The notes: generated from the sequence alone by a model not told the origin. Numbered from the stretch's first letter, positions 15,966-25,165 are shown. The stretch: 42,451 nt of DNA from an uncultured Acidobacteriota bacterium (GCA_903828635.1 CAIKMY010000092.1:1-42451), one strand, 5' to 3'. Translations and numbers: made by a program.

Positions 15966-18602
15966 ATGTCCATTCGCGTCACCAGGCACTTCGTTCCGGC
16001 AATGATTGCCGCAATTCTGATCACGCTTCCTTTCTGGTCGAGTGGAGCCCAGTCTCCGGCGACACGTCGACTGCCGGGCAGCAAGGGGTTGAGCACACTG
16101 CTGCCGAATGGCTGGACACTGACACCGGAGGGCGCGCAGATTCCGGTCAACGACCTGCCGATGAACATGGTCCTCAGTCGTGACGGGCGTTATGTGCTGG
16201 TGACGACCAACGGCAACGGCGATCAGGGTGTCGAGATCATCGACCGGACGACCGGCAAAAAGACGCAGACGATCACGATCAACAAGTCGTGGCTGGGAAT
16301 TGAATTTGCAATTGACGGAAAGAGTTTCTTTGTCTCCGGCGGCGACGACAATGAACTGCTGGTCTTCGATTTTGCCGCCGGACAAGCTACGAAAACCGGA
16401 AAGATCATTCTTGGCAGCGAGGCCTATCACGCGCTTGGCGATCGTGGGCGCGAGGAATCACGAAGCAAGGGGCGTGGCGAATATGCCTTTCCGGCGGGGA
16501 TTGGGGTCTCGCCTGATGGCAAGCGGCTCTACGTGGCAGAGAACCTGACCAACAAGGTTGCGGTGGTCGATATCACCTCGCGCCGGGTGATTGCCAAAAT
16601 CGAAGTTGGAGAGTACCCATACGACTGCATTGTCTCGCCAAATGGCAAGCTGGCCTATGTCAGCAATTGGGGATCACGAAGCGTCTCGACGATCGACACC
16701 TCGATCAATGAAGTGGTCGGGACGATCCAGGTTGGAGACCATCCGAATGACCTCGAGCTGACACGTGATGGCCGATTTCTCTATGTGGCCAATGCCAACA
16801 GCAACACGGTCTCGGTGGTCGATACGCGGCTGGGGAGAGCGGTGGCGGCAATCTCGACGGCGCTCCATCCGAAGTCGCCAATCGGCAGTACACCCAACGC
16901 GCTCGCTCTCTCGCCCGACGAGAAGACTCTCTACATCGCCAATGCCGACAACAACAACATCGCCCTTGCCACCGTGGCCGACCCGGAGGATGGGAAGGTG
17001 CGGGGATTCATTCCGACCGGCTGGTATCCGAGCTCGGTACGCGTCAGCCCGGATGGCCGGCAGCTGATCGTTGCCAACGGAAAGGGGCTCGTTTCGAGCG
17101 CCAATCCGAAAGGACCGATACCAACGAAAGCGCGGGGGAAGGATACCGAATACATCGGCAGCCTGCTGAGGGGGACGATCTCGCTGATCCCGGTTCCGGG
17201 CACGGCAGCGCTGGCGCGAATGACAACGCGGGTCTACGCCAATTCGCCCTACACCGACGACCTGCTGAAAGCAGCACGCCCGCCAAAGGAGAAGACGGCC
17301 ATTCCGGTGCGTGTCGGAGATCCCTCGCCGATCAAACACGTGATCTATATCATCAAGGAGAACCGCACCTACGATCAGGTTCTCGGCGATATGAAAGAGG
17401 GCAATGGTGACGCGAGTCTCTGCCTCTTTGGCGAAGATGTCACGCCCAACCAGCACGCCATCGCGCGTGAGTTCGTGCTGCTCGATAATTTCTACGTCGA
17501 CTCCGAAGTCTCAGCCGACGGTCACAACTGGTCAATGGGGGCCTATGCCACCGACTATGTCGAGAAGACGTGGCCAACCAACTACTCGCGACGCGGGCGC
17601 ACCTACGATTACGAGGGAAGCAGGAAGATTGCGAGGCCAACCGGCGGCTACATCTGGGACTACTGTGCCCGCGCCGGCGTCAGTTACCGCAGTTACGGTG
17701 AGTTTGTCGGCATTCGTGACGTCAAAGCCGGAGGCGGGGGTGAGGCCGATCTTGGTCGTGACCGGGCTCCAGGCTCGGAGAGCTACACTTCAGAAGAGGC
17801 GCTGAGGGGCCACTTCAGTCCGACCTACCCGCCATACGACCTCTCGATCCCGGATGTGAAGCGGTTCGAGCGCTGGCTGGAGGAGTTCCGTGAGTTTGAG
17901 AAGAATGGCAACCTGCCACAGTTTCAAATCGTTCGCTTCGGCAACGATCATACTCAGGGGACGCGGGTTGGCGCGCCAACGCCACGGGCCTATGTCGCGG
18001 AGAACGACCTTGCCGTCGGCAAGCTGGTCGAGGCGGTGAGCAACAGCCGCTACTGGGAGTCGACGGCAATCTTCATCCTCGAAGATGACGCGCAAAACGG
18101 GCCGGATCATGTCGATGCTCATCGCTCGATCGCCTTTGTCATCAGCCCCTACACCAAGCGGAAAGTTGTCGATTCGACGATGTACACGACATCGAGCATG
18201 CTGCGGACGATGGAGCTGATCCTCGGGCTGCCGCCAATGAGTCAGTACGATGCGGCGGCGACCCCGATGTATAACTCGTTCACCAGCAAGGCCGACCTGA
18301 CGCCTTTTCGTCATCGGCCGGCAAAGTATGACTGGAGTGAGCGAAACGCCCCCAATGCGCCTTCGGCACAGCGCTCGGCACAGTTTGACTTCAGCAAGGA
18401 AGACACCCTCCCTGATATCGAGTTTAATGAGATAATCTGGAAAGCAGTGAAGGGTGGCCACTCGGCCATGCCGGCACCGGTACGCAGTGCTTTTGTCCGG
18501 AGCGTTGACCTCGACGATGATGATGAAGAGGACGACGACGAGCGAAAGCCGGCGCCGCGAAGCAAAATCGGACGAAAAGCGACTGAGAGCAGATCACGGT
18601 AA
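15966..18602 (+). CDS. exported beta-propeller / phosphoesterase (alkaline phosphatase-like) fusion protein
   Basis: 878 residues with an N-terminal signal peptide (FVPAMIAAILITLPFWSSGA). Residues about 45-440 form a YncE/YVTN-type beta-propeller: repeats such as LYVAENLTNKVAVVDITS, LAYVSNWGSRSVSTIDT and LYVANANSNTVSVVDT are clear. From about residue 456 the phosphoesterase domain (PF04185-like, alkaline phosphatase superfamily) starts with KHVIYIIKENRTYDQVLGDM and continues through VSADGHNWSMGAYATDYVEK and FILEDDAQNGPDHVDAHRS. The substrate (phosphodiester, phospholipid or nucleotide) is unknown. The last 30 residues are a strongly acidic run (DDDDEEDDDE) and then a basic tail. GGAGG lies 4 bases before the ATG. 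First of four genes that may serve extracellular phosphate release. Confidence 0.88.
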   Translation: MSIRVTRHFVPAMIAAILITLPFWSSGAQSPATRRLPGSKGLSTLLPNGWTLTPEGAQIPVNDLPMNMVLSRDGRYVLVTTNGNGDQGVEIIDRTTGKKTQTITINKSWLGIEFAIDGKSFFVSGGDDNELLVFDFAAGQATKTGKIILGSEAYHALGDRGREESRSKGRGEYAFPAGIGVSPDGKRLYVAENLTNKVAVVDITSRRVIAKIEVGEYPYDCIVSPNGKLAYVSNWGSRSVSTIDTSINEVVGTIQVGDHPNDLELTRDGRFLYVANANSNTVSVVDTRLGRAVAAISTALHPKSPIGSTPNALALSPDEKTLYIANADNNNIALATVADPEDGKVRGFIPTGWYPSSVRVSPDGRQLIVANGKGLVSSANPKGPIPTKARGKDTEYIGSLLRGTISLIPVPGTAALARMTTRVYANSPYTDDLLKAARPPKEKTAIPVRVGDPSPIKHVIYIIKENRTYDQVLGDMKEGNGDASLCLFGEDVTPNQHAIAREFVLLDNFYVDSEVSADGHNWSMGAYATDYVEKTWPTNYSRRGRTYDYEGSRKIARPTGGYIWDYCARAGVSYRSYGEFVGIRDVKAGGGGEADLGRDRAPGSESYTSEEALRGHFSPTYPPYDLSIPDVKRFERWLEEFREFEKNGNLPQFQIVRFGNDHTQGTRVGAPTPRAYVAENDLAVGKLVEAVSNSRYWESTAIFILEDDAQNGPDHVDAHRSIAFVISPYTKRKVVDSTMYTTSSMLRTMELILGLPPMSQYDAAATPMYNSFTSKADLTPFRHRPAKYDWSERNAPNAPSAQRSAQFDFSKEDTLPDIEFNEIIWKAVKGGHSAMPAPVRSAFVRSVDLDDDDEEDDDERKPAPRSKIGRKATESRSR

Positions 18603-18653
18603 TCGCCAGGTTGGCTTTTGACTTTGAACTGCCGGGTTTAAGAGGAGATGGCG

Positions 18654-19316
18654 ATGATCGAAATCAACATCGGAGCGGCGGTTGAGAGTGGTGGAGTCGA
18701 ACTCGGCCGAATCGAGCAGGTGATACTCGACCGCAATACTGGCGAGGTGACCCATCTGGTGGTCAGGCACGGCGGCGCACTCCATTCGCGCCACATTGTC
18801 ATGCCACTGAATTGGATCACCAGCTCTGACTCCGAGCGGGTGGTGATCGAAAGAAACGAGAGCGAGCTCGAGGATCTGCCAAATTTTGAGATGCGCCACT
18901 ATGTCAGTCTCGACAGGCTTGACGAGGAGCAGTGGGAGCATCCCCGATCGCGGATTCGACCGACTGACTGGATCAATTATCTCGTACCACTGATCGCCAA
19001 CGCCTTCGGTGATCCGCTCCACACTCCGGGAGTCGTCGTCACCGACCAGTTGCTCTCGGCGACTGAGAGCGCCATTCATCGTGGAATGGCAATAGTGTCT
19101 GACGACGAACAGAAAGTCGGCGAGCTGCTCGAACTGCTGGTAACCGAGCCCGAAATGCGTTTCAGCGGGCTGATTATCGCTCACGGGCTGATCACCGTGC
19201 GCGCGGTGCACATCCCCGCCGACTGGGTCGAGACGATTCAGCACGATCGCATTCTGCTCAATCGCTCGTACGAACAGGTCGAAAGCTGGATCGAGTCAAA
19301 GGCTGGTGAAGGATGA
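18654..19316 (+). CDS. PRC-barrel domain protein
   Basis: 220 residues. The N-terminal half (GAAVESGGVELGRIEQVILDRNTGEVTHLVVRHG is the core region, about residues 5-70) is a PRC-barrel, a small beta fold found in ribosome-maturation factors and photosynthetic reaction-centre H subunits. The second half (HTPGVVVTDQLLSATESAI onward) looks like another degenerate barrel. No signal peptide or membrane segment is visible, so it is probably cytosolic; its role is not known. AGAGGAG touches the ATG at 18648, so the ATG at 18654, with a spacing of 6, is preferred. Its stop overlaps the start of the next gene as ATGA, which couples it to the PhoD-like gene. Confidence 0.82.
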   Translation: MIEINIGAAVESGGVELGRIEQVILDRNTGEVTHLVVRHGGALHSRHIVMPLNWITSSDSERVVIERNESELEDLPNFEMRHYVSLDRLDEEQWEHPRSRIRPTDWINYLVPLIANAFGDPLHTPGVVVTDQLLSATESAIHRGMAIVSDDEQKVGELLELLVTEPEMRFSGLIIAHGLITVRAVHIPADWVETIQHDRILLNRSYEQVESWIESKAGEG

Positions 19317-20830
19317 AGCGGCGCGAATTTCTGCGGCAGGGGGCAATGTTTCCGGCATTGCTGCCATACCTGCGCAGCAGACCATCGATCGATGGCGGCG
19401 TCCAGAGTGGTGACGTGACCACCGACCGGGCAATCGTCTGGAGCCGCGCCGACCGGCCATCGCGCCTGATCGTCGACTACTCGACGCGTGAATCGATGGC
19501 TGGCAGTCGACGAATCGTCGGGCCAATGGCGACGATGGCAACCGATTTCACGGCGCGTGTCGATCTTGGCAGCCTCCCTGATGGTGAGACTATCTTCTAT
19601 CGCGCCAGCTTCGAGGATGCCACCAGCCCCAAAGCCGTCAGCGAGCCGGTCAGTGGCCGCTTCCGCCTGCCATCACGCCATAAACGAGACATCACCTTTG
19701 TCTGGGGTGGCGACGTCTGCGGTCAGGGCTGGGGGATCAATCCCGACTTCGGAGGAATGAAGATCTTTGACGCCATGCGTGCGCTTCAGCCCGATTTCTT
19801 CATCCATTCGGGAGACACGATCTACGCTGACAATCCGATACCCGCCGAGGTCAGACTCGACAACGGCACCATCTGGAAGAACCTTACCTCACCGGCGAAA
19901 TCGAAGGTCGCCGAGACGCTTGACGAATTTCGCGGCAACCATCGCTACAACCTGCTTGACCTGCCCCTGCGGCGATTCAATGCCGAGGTTCCGATACTTG
20001 CGCAGTGGGATGACCACGAAACACGCAATAACTGGTATCCCGGCCAAACCCTCGACGATGACCCGCGTTATGTCGTCAAGAGCGTCGACCTGCTGGCAGC
20101 CCGTGGTCGGCAGGCATTCCTCGAATATCTCCCCGTACGCCACGACCCACGTGATCCTCAAAGAATCTATCGTGGATTCAACTACGGCCCACTGCTCGAA
20201 GTTCTCATGCTGGATGAGCGCAGCTATCGTGGACCGAACACTCCCAATCGCCAGACAACGGCCAGTCCGGAGACGGCTTTTCTCGGAACGCGGCAGATCG
20301 ACTGGATCATGGATCGGCTGCTGAGGTCGCGCGCAAAATGGAAAGTGATTGCCAGCGACATGCCGCTCGGACTGATCATCGGAGACTCCGGTGGGCGCTT
20401 TGAGGCGGTGGCTAATGGCAACGGCCCCGCTCTCGGTCGGGAATTGGAGATCGCTGCCCTTCTCCGCTTCATCAAAGAAAAGAGCATCGACAACGTCGTC
20501 TGGGTCACGGCCGACGTTCACTATGCCGCCGCCCATTACTATGACCCTTCTCGCGCGCAAATGAGCGAATTCAATCCCTTCTGGGAATTTGTTGCCGGCC
20601 CGCTCAATGCCGGGACTTTTGGCCCGGGGCGGCTCGACGACACGTTCGGCCCGACGGCCGGATTTGTTGGCATCCCCGAGGGCACCAGACCCAATCGCTC
20701 CCCGCTTGACGGCTTCCAGTTCTTTGGTGCTGCCAGGATTGACGGCCGAACCGCGGCCATGAACGTCAGCCTTCACGATATCACCGGAAAGAGGCTCTAT
20801 TCCGTAGAGCTTGCTCCAAGATTCAACTGA
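19313..20830 (+). CDS. PhoD-like metallophosphatase, Tat-exported
   Basis: 505 residues. The N-terminus MKRREFLRQG matches the twin-arginine (Tat) signal, so the folded enzyme is probably sent to the periplasm. An Ig-like N-terminal domain (GGVQSGDVTTDRAIVWSRAD) is typical of PhoD alkaline phosphatase/phosphodiesterase. The metal-binding motifs are visible: WGGDVCGQG, FIHSGDTIYADN, WDDHETRNNW and VTADVHYAA. PhoD enzymes hydrolyse phosphomonoesters and diesters with Fe3+/Ca2+ and are often made under phosphate shortage. It begins inside the stop of the PRC-barrel gene. No Pho-box was identified. Confidence 0.92.
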   Translation: MKRREFLRQGAMFPALLPYLRSRPSIDGGVQSGDVTTDRAIVWSRADRPSRLIVDYSTRESMAGSRRIVGPMATMATDFTARVDLGSLPDGETIFYRASFEDATSPKAVSEPVSGRFRLPSRHKRDITFVWGGDVCGQGWGINPDFGGMKIFDAMRALQPDFFIHSGDTIYADNPIPAEVRLDNGTIWKNLTSPAKSKVAETLDEFRGNHRYNLLDLPLRRFNAEVPILAQWDDHETRNNWYPGQTLDDDPRYVVKSVDLLAARGRQAFLEYLPVRHDPRDPQRIYRGFNYGPLLEVLMLDERSYRGPNTPNRQTTASPETAFLGTRQIDWIMDRLLRSRAKWKVIASDMPLGLIIGDSGGRFEAVANGNGPALGRELEIAALLRFIKEKSIDNVVWVTADVHYAAAHYYDPSRAQMSEFNPFWEFVAGPLNAGTFGPGRLDDTFGPTAGFVGIPEGTRPNRSPLDGFQFFGAARIDGRTAAMNVSLHDITGKRLYSVELAPRFN

Positions 20831-20859
20831 CACCACACGAACCATCGGACATCACTCAA

Positions 20860-21780
20860 ATGAAGAAAAGACTCTCCACGCTGCTGATCATCTGTGTCAT
20901 TGCCCTGGTCGCTCTCTGGTCCACTCCCTTGCCGGTGCGCGGATGGGGAGCCCACGGCCACGAGATCTCCGGACGCGCTGCCGCTTCAGCACTCCCCGCC
21001 GAAATGCCGGGATTCTTTCGCCGTGCAACCGATCAGCTCGGCTATCTCAATCCCGAGCCCGATCGCTGGCGTGACCGCGCTGAGTCGCAGATCGATCGCG
21101 CCATGGACTCCGGTGCCGCTCCTGACCACTTCGTTGACATCGAGCTGGTTCCCGAGGCCGCTCGCAAAGCTGTCAACCGCTATGACTTCACCGCAGACCT
21201 GATCAAAGCCGGCCAAAAACCAACAAACGTTGGGTTTAGTCCCTATCGCATGCTCGAACTCTTTCAGCGGCTGCGAGTTGAATTCCGCCTCTGGCGGGCC
21301 GAAAAGAGCCCGCGCCAACGTGCGTGGATTGAAGAACGCATCATCAATGATGCCGGCATCCTTGGCCATTACGTCTCCGATGCCGCCAATCCTCACCATA
21401 CCACCATTCATTACAATGGCTGGAGCGGCCCCAATCCCAATAACTATACTGTCTTCACTCGCGAGCGTGGCATCCATTTTCGCTTCGAGGAGGAGTATGT
21501 CGGCGCCAAAATCTCGCTCAAGGATATTCTCTCACTCGTCCCCGGCAGCGCGAGGATGATCGATAACCCCCGCAGCGACATCTGGAAATTCATCGGCGAG
21601 TCGAATACCCTTGTCGAACAACTCTATATCCTCGACAAACAGGAGCCATTCAGCGCCACCAACAATTCATCGGCACACAAAGAATTCGTCACCGCAAGAC
21701 TTGCTGCCGGCGCAACCATGCTCCGCGATCTCTGGTGGACCGCATGGAAAAGCAGCGCACCTGCCATGTCCGCCAAATAG
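20860..21780 (+). CDS. exported zinc-dependent phospholipase C / S1-P1 nuclease-fold protein
   Basis: 306 residues with a signal peptide (TLLIICVIALVALWSTPLPV) and probable cleavage at VRG|WGAHGHE, leaving the N-terminal tryptophan that is a zinc ligand in P1 nuclease and zinc phospholipase C. Further putative metal ligands are in WGAHGHEISG, APDHFVDIEL and LGHYVSDAANPHHTT. This fold cleaves phosphodiester bonds in single-stranded nucleic acids or phospholipids. It is the fourth gene of the run and 29 bases after phoD-like gene. Which substrate it uses cannot be told. It fits a set for taking phosphate from extracellular nucleic acids or lipids. Confidence 0.85.
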   Translation: MKKRLSTLLIICVIALVALWSTPLPVRGWGAHGHEISGRAAASALPAEMPGFFRRATDQLGYLNPEPDRWRDRAESQIDRAMDSGAAPDHFVDIELVPEAARKAVNRYDFTADLIKAGQKPTNVGFSPYRMLELFQRLRVEFRLWRAEKSPRQRAWIEERIINDAGILGHYVSDAANPHHTTIHYNGWSGPNPNNYTVFTRERGIHFRFEEEYVGAKISLKDILSLVPGSARMIDNPRSDIWKFIGESNTLVEQLYILDKQEPFSATNNSSAHKEFVTARLAAGATMLRDLWWTAWKSSAPAMSAK

Positions 21781-22119
21781 CAGCTCTCGTCGATATTCAG
21801 GCTCGATCGAACAAGTTACCATTATTGAGAACTGCCGAGGTTACCTGAGCAGTTCGGCAGGATCTGAGACGTCATTAATTATCGATTGGCCTCCTGGAAG
21901 AGGCTGACCTTGCTGCCCGACCCTGGCAATACAATTAATGATAAGTTAGCGTGACATTGAAGCGCGAAGTTGAATATCGTTAATGGTTATATATATTATG
22001 GTTGTCGTTAAGGTTCCATTCAGTTGTCCGACGTTGAGCAGCTCACCGTGTCAGTGTCTGAGATCCGATGTTGAGCTCAGGAATTCAACAATAGCGACAC
22101 CCCTTCAACATAACAGGTA
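21781..22119. other. intergenic region upstream of the PD40 regulator
   Basis: 339 bases without a credible gene. The middle part is AT-rich. Two near-identical direct repeats, TCGTTAATGGTT (21978-21989) and TCGTTAAGGTT (22005-22015), flank a TATATATATTATG stretch. Palindromic pieces include TGAGCTCA near 22072-22079. No hairpin followed by a T-run was seen after the preceding gene. Confidence 0.5.
21970..21999 (+). promoter_or_regulatory. candidate sigma-70 type promoter of the PD40 regulator gene
   Basis: TTGAAT (21970-21975) and TATTAT (21994-21999) with an 18-base spacer; the alternative TATATT (21992-21997) gives 16. It lies about 120 bases upstream of the 22120 start, within an AT-rich patch that is unusual for this window. 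It overlaps one of the direct repeats described for this gap, so self-regulation is possible. Inferred from spacing only. Confidence 0.35.
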
Positions 22120-24255
22120 ATGGATAACAGGGAAAAGTTTGCCAGATACAGATTTGGCGTCTGCGAGCTGCAAGTGGCGGCACCTGTCCTCATAATAAAA
22201 TCGGTGAGTATCCCCCTGACCCGCAGAAAGCACGAAATCCTGCTTCTGCTGGTAAAGAATGCCGGGAAGACGCTCTCCAAGCATGAGATCATCCATCAGA
22301 TCTGGGCTGATCAGGAGGTCGAGGAGGCCAATCTCGCCAACAATATTCACGCGCTGCGACGACTTCTTGAGGAAGATCTGCGCAACCCGCAACTGATCGT
22401 CACGGTTCCCGGCATCGGCTATAAATTCACCCCCGAGGTAACGCTTGAGTATGAGGCGATCGTCGATCCACCACCAGGGCAAATCCTGCGCTATCCACTG
22501 GTAATTGCCTCCGCCACGGTCGTCCTGCTGGCGATGCTCGCAGGGTGGTGGTTCTTCATCTTCCGGCCAAAGCCGCTGCAGGAGGTTCCTGTTCCCGTAC
22601 CACTGACAGCACTGCCCGGCGTCGAACGCTACCCGGCGCTCTCACCTGACGGCAGGTTCATCGCCTTCAGTTGGGATGGTGACGGTTTGAAGAACGAGGA
22701 CATCTACGTCAAGCAGACGATTGAGAGTGATACGGTGCGGATTACCTCCCACCCGAGCACAGATCGTCAGCCGGTCTGGTCGCCGGATGGGCACCAGATC
22801 GCCTTTCTGCGAGACAGCGATCCACCGGGTGGCTTAGCACATCTCATGATCATCCCGGCGCTCGGGGGCATTGAGCGAGAGGTGGCAAGGGTCGATGGCG
22901 GACTTGACTGGTCGCCTGATGGAAAGTATCTGGCGGTGACCGGTCTCGCCAGCATTGACGGAAAGAAGAGCCGGATGGGTATTCACCTGATCTCGGTCGA
23001 TGGACAAGAGCAACGCAGGATAACCGAACCTGAAAAGGATGGATTCCCATTTGATTCAGGCCCGCGATTCTCTCCCGATGGACGCTCGCTGGCCTTTCTT
23101 CGCTGGAGGAGCGACGCCGACAGTGACATCTTCATTGTTGATCTGGCTGGTGGCGGGGTTACCCAGGTCACCAGTGACCGTAAGGCGATCAGCTCAACCT
23201 CCCTGCAATGGACACCTGACGGTGAAACGCTGCTCTTCATCTCAACACGCGCAGGCAAGCTGCAACTCTGGCAGGTTGAACGCAACGGCAGTAATCTGCG
23301 TGTGCCACCAAACGTCTCTCAACCAATGACAGCCTATTCGGTGGCCAGAAATGCCAACCTGTTTGCGTTCACCAATGAGCAGGATGATTCGAAGATTGAG
23401 ATCCTCGAACAAGCAGCACGCGGGGACAAGCAGGGACGTCAGGTTTGTACCATCAACTCGACCAAGGGGGACTATGGAGCGAGGATCTCCCCTGATGGTT
23501 CATTGATCGTCTTCAATTCCAATCGAACCGGCTGGGACGAGCTCTGGATTGCCCGCACTGACTGTACTGAGGTGAGACAACTGACTAATCTGCGTGAGCT
23601 CGGAATTGGCAGCCCTGCCTGGTCACCGGATGGCACCCTGATTGCGTTCGATCGACGCAACAGGACGGAGAGTGATATTTATACCATCGGAGTCAATGGA
23701 TCCGGCCTGCGCAAAGTGACCGATTCAGTCGGATCAAGCACCACCCCCGACTGGTCTCCTGATGGCCAGTGGATCTACTTCAGCTCCAATCGGTTACATC
23801 CAAGAACCACTGATCAGATCTGGAAGATACCCGTGACTACGGGTGGCGAGCCGGTTCAGGTGACCCGGAGCGGCGGAATGCTCCCCATTGCTGCCGCTGA
23901 CGGCAAACTGCTCTTCTTCATCAGTCATGATCGCCTATGGCAGATAAATCTCTCATCCGGAGAAGAGAGCCAGGTAAGGGAGTTGCCTGATGCCCGCATT
24001 CTCCGCAATTGGAATGTCAACACCAATGCCATCTTCGTGCTGCCTGACCAGACTAATCAGACTGATCCGATCAGCAAAATTCTCAGGCTCGACCTCAATA
24101 CACGAGCGCTCTCGGTATTCGCTATGTTTGAGGGGATTGGTGTCATGGATACTCTGCCAATCTCGGTGAGCAATGATGAGCGTATTTACAGTGTCACCCT
24201 CATCAACCTCAAACTGAGTGACATCATGCTTATTCGTGACTGGTTCAGACCTTAA
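22120..24255 (+). CDS. membrane-bound winged-helix (CadC-like) protein with PD40 beta-propeller
   Basis: 711 residues. The N-terminal domain (residues 5-108) is an OmpR/CadC-type winged helix: RYRFGVCELQ, TRRKHEILLLLVKNAGKTLSKHEII, the WADQEVEEANLANNIHALRRLL helix and the wing TVPGIGYKFTPEV. A single membrane segment follows at about 127-150 (LVIASATVVLLAMLAGWWFF). The rest is a TolB-like propeller with at least eight PD40-type blades marked by SPDG (for example YPALSPDGRFIAFSWDG and PDWSPDGQWIYFSSN). It probably senses something outside the inner membrane and binds DNA inside, like CadC. Such fusions are very common in Acidobacteriota. Start ATG at 22120 has only a weak AGG ahead of it. Confidence 0.88.
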   Translation: MDNREKFARYRFGVCELQVAAPVLIIKSVSIPLTRRKHEILLLLVKNAGKTLSKHEIIHQIWADQEVEEANLANNIHALRRLLEEDLRNPQLIVTVPGIGYKFTPEVTLEYEAIVDPPPGQILRYPLVIASATVVLLAMLAGWWFFIFRPKPLQEVPVPVPLTALPGVERYPALSPDGRFIAFSWDGDGLKNEDIYVKQTIESDTVRITSHPSTDRQPVWSPDGHQIAFLRDSDPPGGLAHLMIIPALGGIEREVARVDGGLDWSPDGKYLAVTGLASIDGKKSRMGIHLISVDGQEQRRITEPEKDGFPFDSGPRFSPDGRSLAFLRWRSDADSDIFIVDLAGGGVTQVTSDRKAISSTSLQWTPDGETLLFISTRAGKLQLWQVERNGSNLRVPPNVSQPMTAYSVARNANLFAFTNEQDDSKIEILEQAARGDKQGRQVCTINSTKGDYGARISPDGSLIVFNSNRTGWDELWIARTDCTEVRQLTNLRELGIGSPAWSPDGTLIAFDRRNRTESDIYTIGVNGSGLRKVTDSVGSSTTPDWSPDGQWIYFSSNRLHPRTTDQIWKIPVTTGGEPVQVTRSGGMLPIAAADGKLLFFISHDRLWQINLSSGEESQVRELPDARILRNWNVNTNAIFVLPDQTNQTDPISKILRLDLNTRALSVFAMFEGIGVMDTLPISVSNDERIYSVTLINLKLSDIMLIRDWFRP

Positions 24256-24260
24256 AAATC

Positions 24261-24325
24261 AAGGCTGTCCGGACTTAAAGCACGGCCACGCCCCAACCGC
24301 ATGGTCGCCATCCGGACAGCCTTTT
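24261..24325 (+). terminator. hairpin with a 13-base stem after the PD40 regulator
   Basis: AAGGCTGTCCGGA (24261-24273) and TCCGGACAGCCTT (24311-24323) are exact reverse complements, followed by TT and A-rich sequence. The 37-base loop contains a second weaker stem (CGGCCA with TGGTCG, one G-T pair). The position 6 bases after the stop codon and the T-tail suggest a Rho-independent terminator, although the loop is longer than usual. A small structured RNA or a REP-like element is an alternative. Confidence 0.65.
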
Positions 24326-24595
24326 CAAAAGGGATGAATCCGATCGGCCCTCAGACTATTCCCGCATCAGAGCTCGATCCGGCATCCCGCTTCGCTGTCG
24401 ACAAAGAATATTGCAGCGATTTATCCTTGACTTGTCACGAGCTGGTTGAAAAAGATCTGCCATCAGAGATACTGTCCCGACAAGATGGGTTCTCCGAACA
24501 ATGGCATTTGATCGATTCCGAGTCTGTCTCGCGGTAATGGCTGATGTTGCATCAGGCATGATTATGATACAGATGAAACGGAAAGGATTATTGGA
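24326..24595. other. intergenic region upstream of the isochorismatase-fold gene
   Basis: 270 bases. A 78-codon plus-strand ORF (24301-24537) begins inside the terminator hairpin and has no ribosome binding site, so it is not called. The clearest element is CTGATGTTGCATCAG at 24541-24555, a 6-base inverted repeat around TTG, 40 bases before the next start codon; it could be an operator. AAGGA at 24583-24587 is the ribosome binding site of the next gene. Confidence 0.45.
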
Positions 24596-25162
24596 ATGAT
24601 GAGACACCCAACAATGTTGAATCGGCAGGCTTGCGCGTTGGCTGTGATCGATATGCAGGCAGGCTTCAGATCGATGATGGAGGAGTTCGACGAGCAGGTC
24701 GAGCGGATGGAGGTGCTGGTGGAGGCCTGCCGCCTGCTCGACGTCCCAATTATCGTCACGGAACAGTATCCGAAGGGGCTGGGACCAACGGCGGAACAGA
24801 TCCTGAGACATTTGCCAGAGGGCTATCAGGCGATCGACAAATTGAGTTTCTCAGCCTGCGGAGTGGCAGAGTTTGACCTGCAATTGCGGGAGCGGCACGT
24901 CGAGCAGGTCATGATCTGCGGCATCGAGGCTCACATCTGCGTGGCACAGACAACGTTGCAACTTTTGCAGCAGAGCTATCAGGTGCATCTGCTGACGGAC
25001 GCCATTGGCAGCCGACTGCCACGCAACCGCGAGGTAGCGATCGGGCGACTGTCACGAGCGGGAGCAATCATCTCATCAATCGAGATGGCACTGTTCGAGC
25101 TGTGTCCGGCAGGGACGCCAGAGTTCAGGCAGATGCAACAACTTATCAAGAGGCTCCGGTGA
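24596..25162 (+). CDS. isochorismatase-family cysteine hydrolase
   Basis: 188 residues, cytosolic, Rossmann-like alpha/beta hydrolase of the isochorismatase/nicotinamidase superfamily. The three catalytic residues are visible: Asp in LAVIDMQAGF, Lys in AIDKLSFSACG and Cys in GIEAHICVAQTTLQLL. The IVTEQYPKGLGPT segment with its conserved cis-peptide region (GIEAH) is typical of the YcaC/ISOC1-like branch. The substrate is unknown. ATG at 24596 has AAGGA 8 bases upstream; another ATG follows directly. It converges on the quinone oxidoreductase gene with only three bases between the stops. Confidence 0.88.
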   Translation: MMRHPTMLNRQACALAVIDMQAGFRSMMEEFDEQVERMEVLVEACRLLDVPIIVTEQYPKGLGPTAEQILRHLPEGYQAIDKLSFSACGVAEFDLQLRERHVEQVMICGIEAHICVAQTTLQLLQQSYQVHLLTDAIGSRLPRNREVAIGRLSRAGAIISSIEMALFELCPAGTPEFRQMQQLIKRLR

Positions 25163-25165
25163 TCA

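Noticed and set aside
24261-24323. Possible integron attC site
   Set aside because: The long stem and loop suggested it, but the GTTRRRY and RYYYAAC core sites are absent, and no gene cassette or integrase is present.
24301-24537. 78-codon plus-strand ORF after the PD40 regulator
   Set aside because: Its start codon lies inside the terminator hairpin, no ribosome binding site precedes it and it has no recognisable domain.
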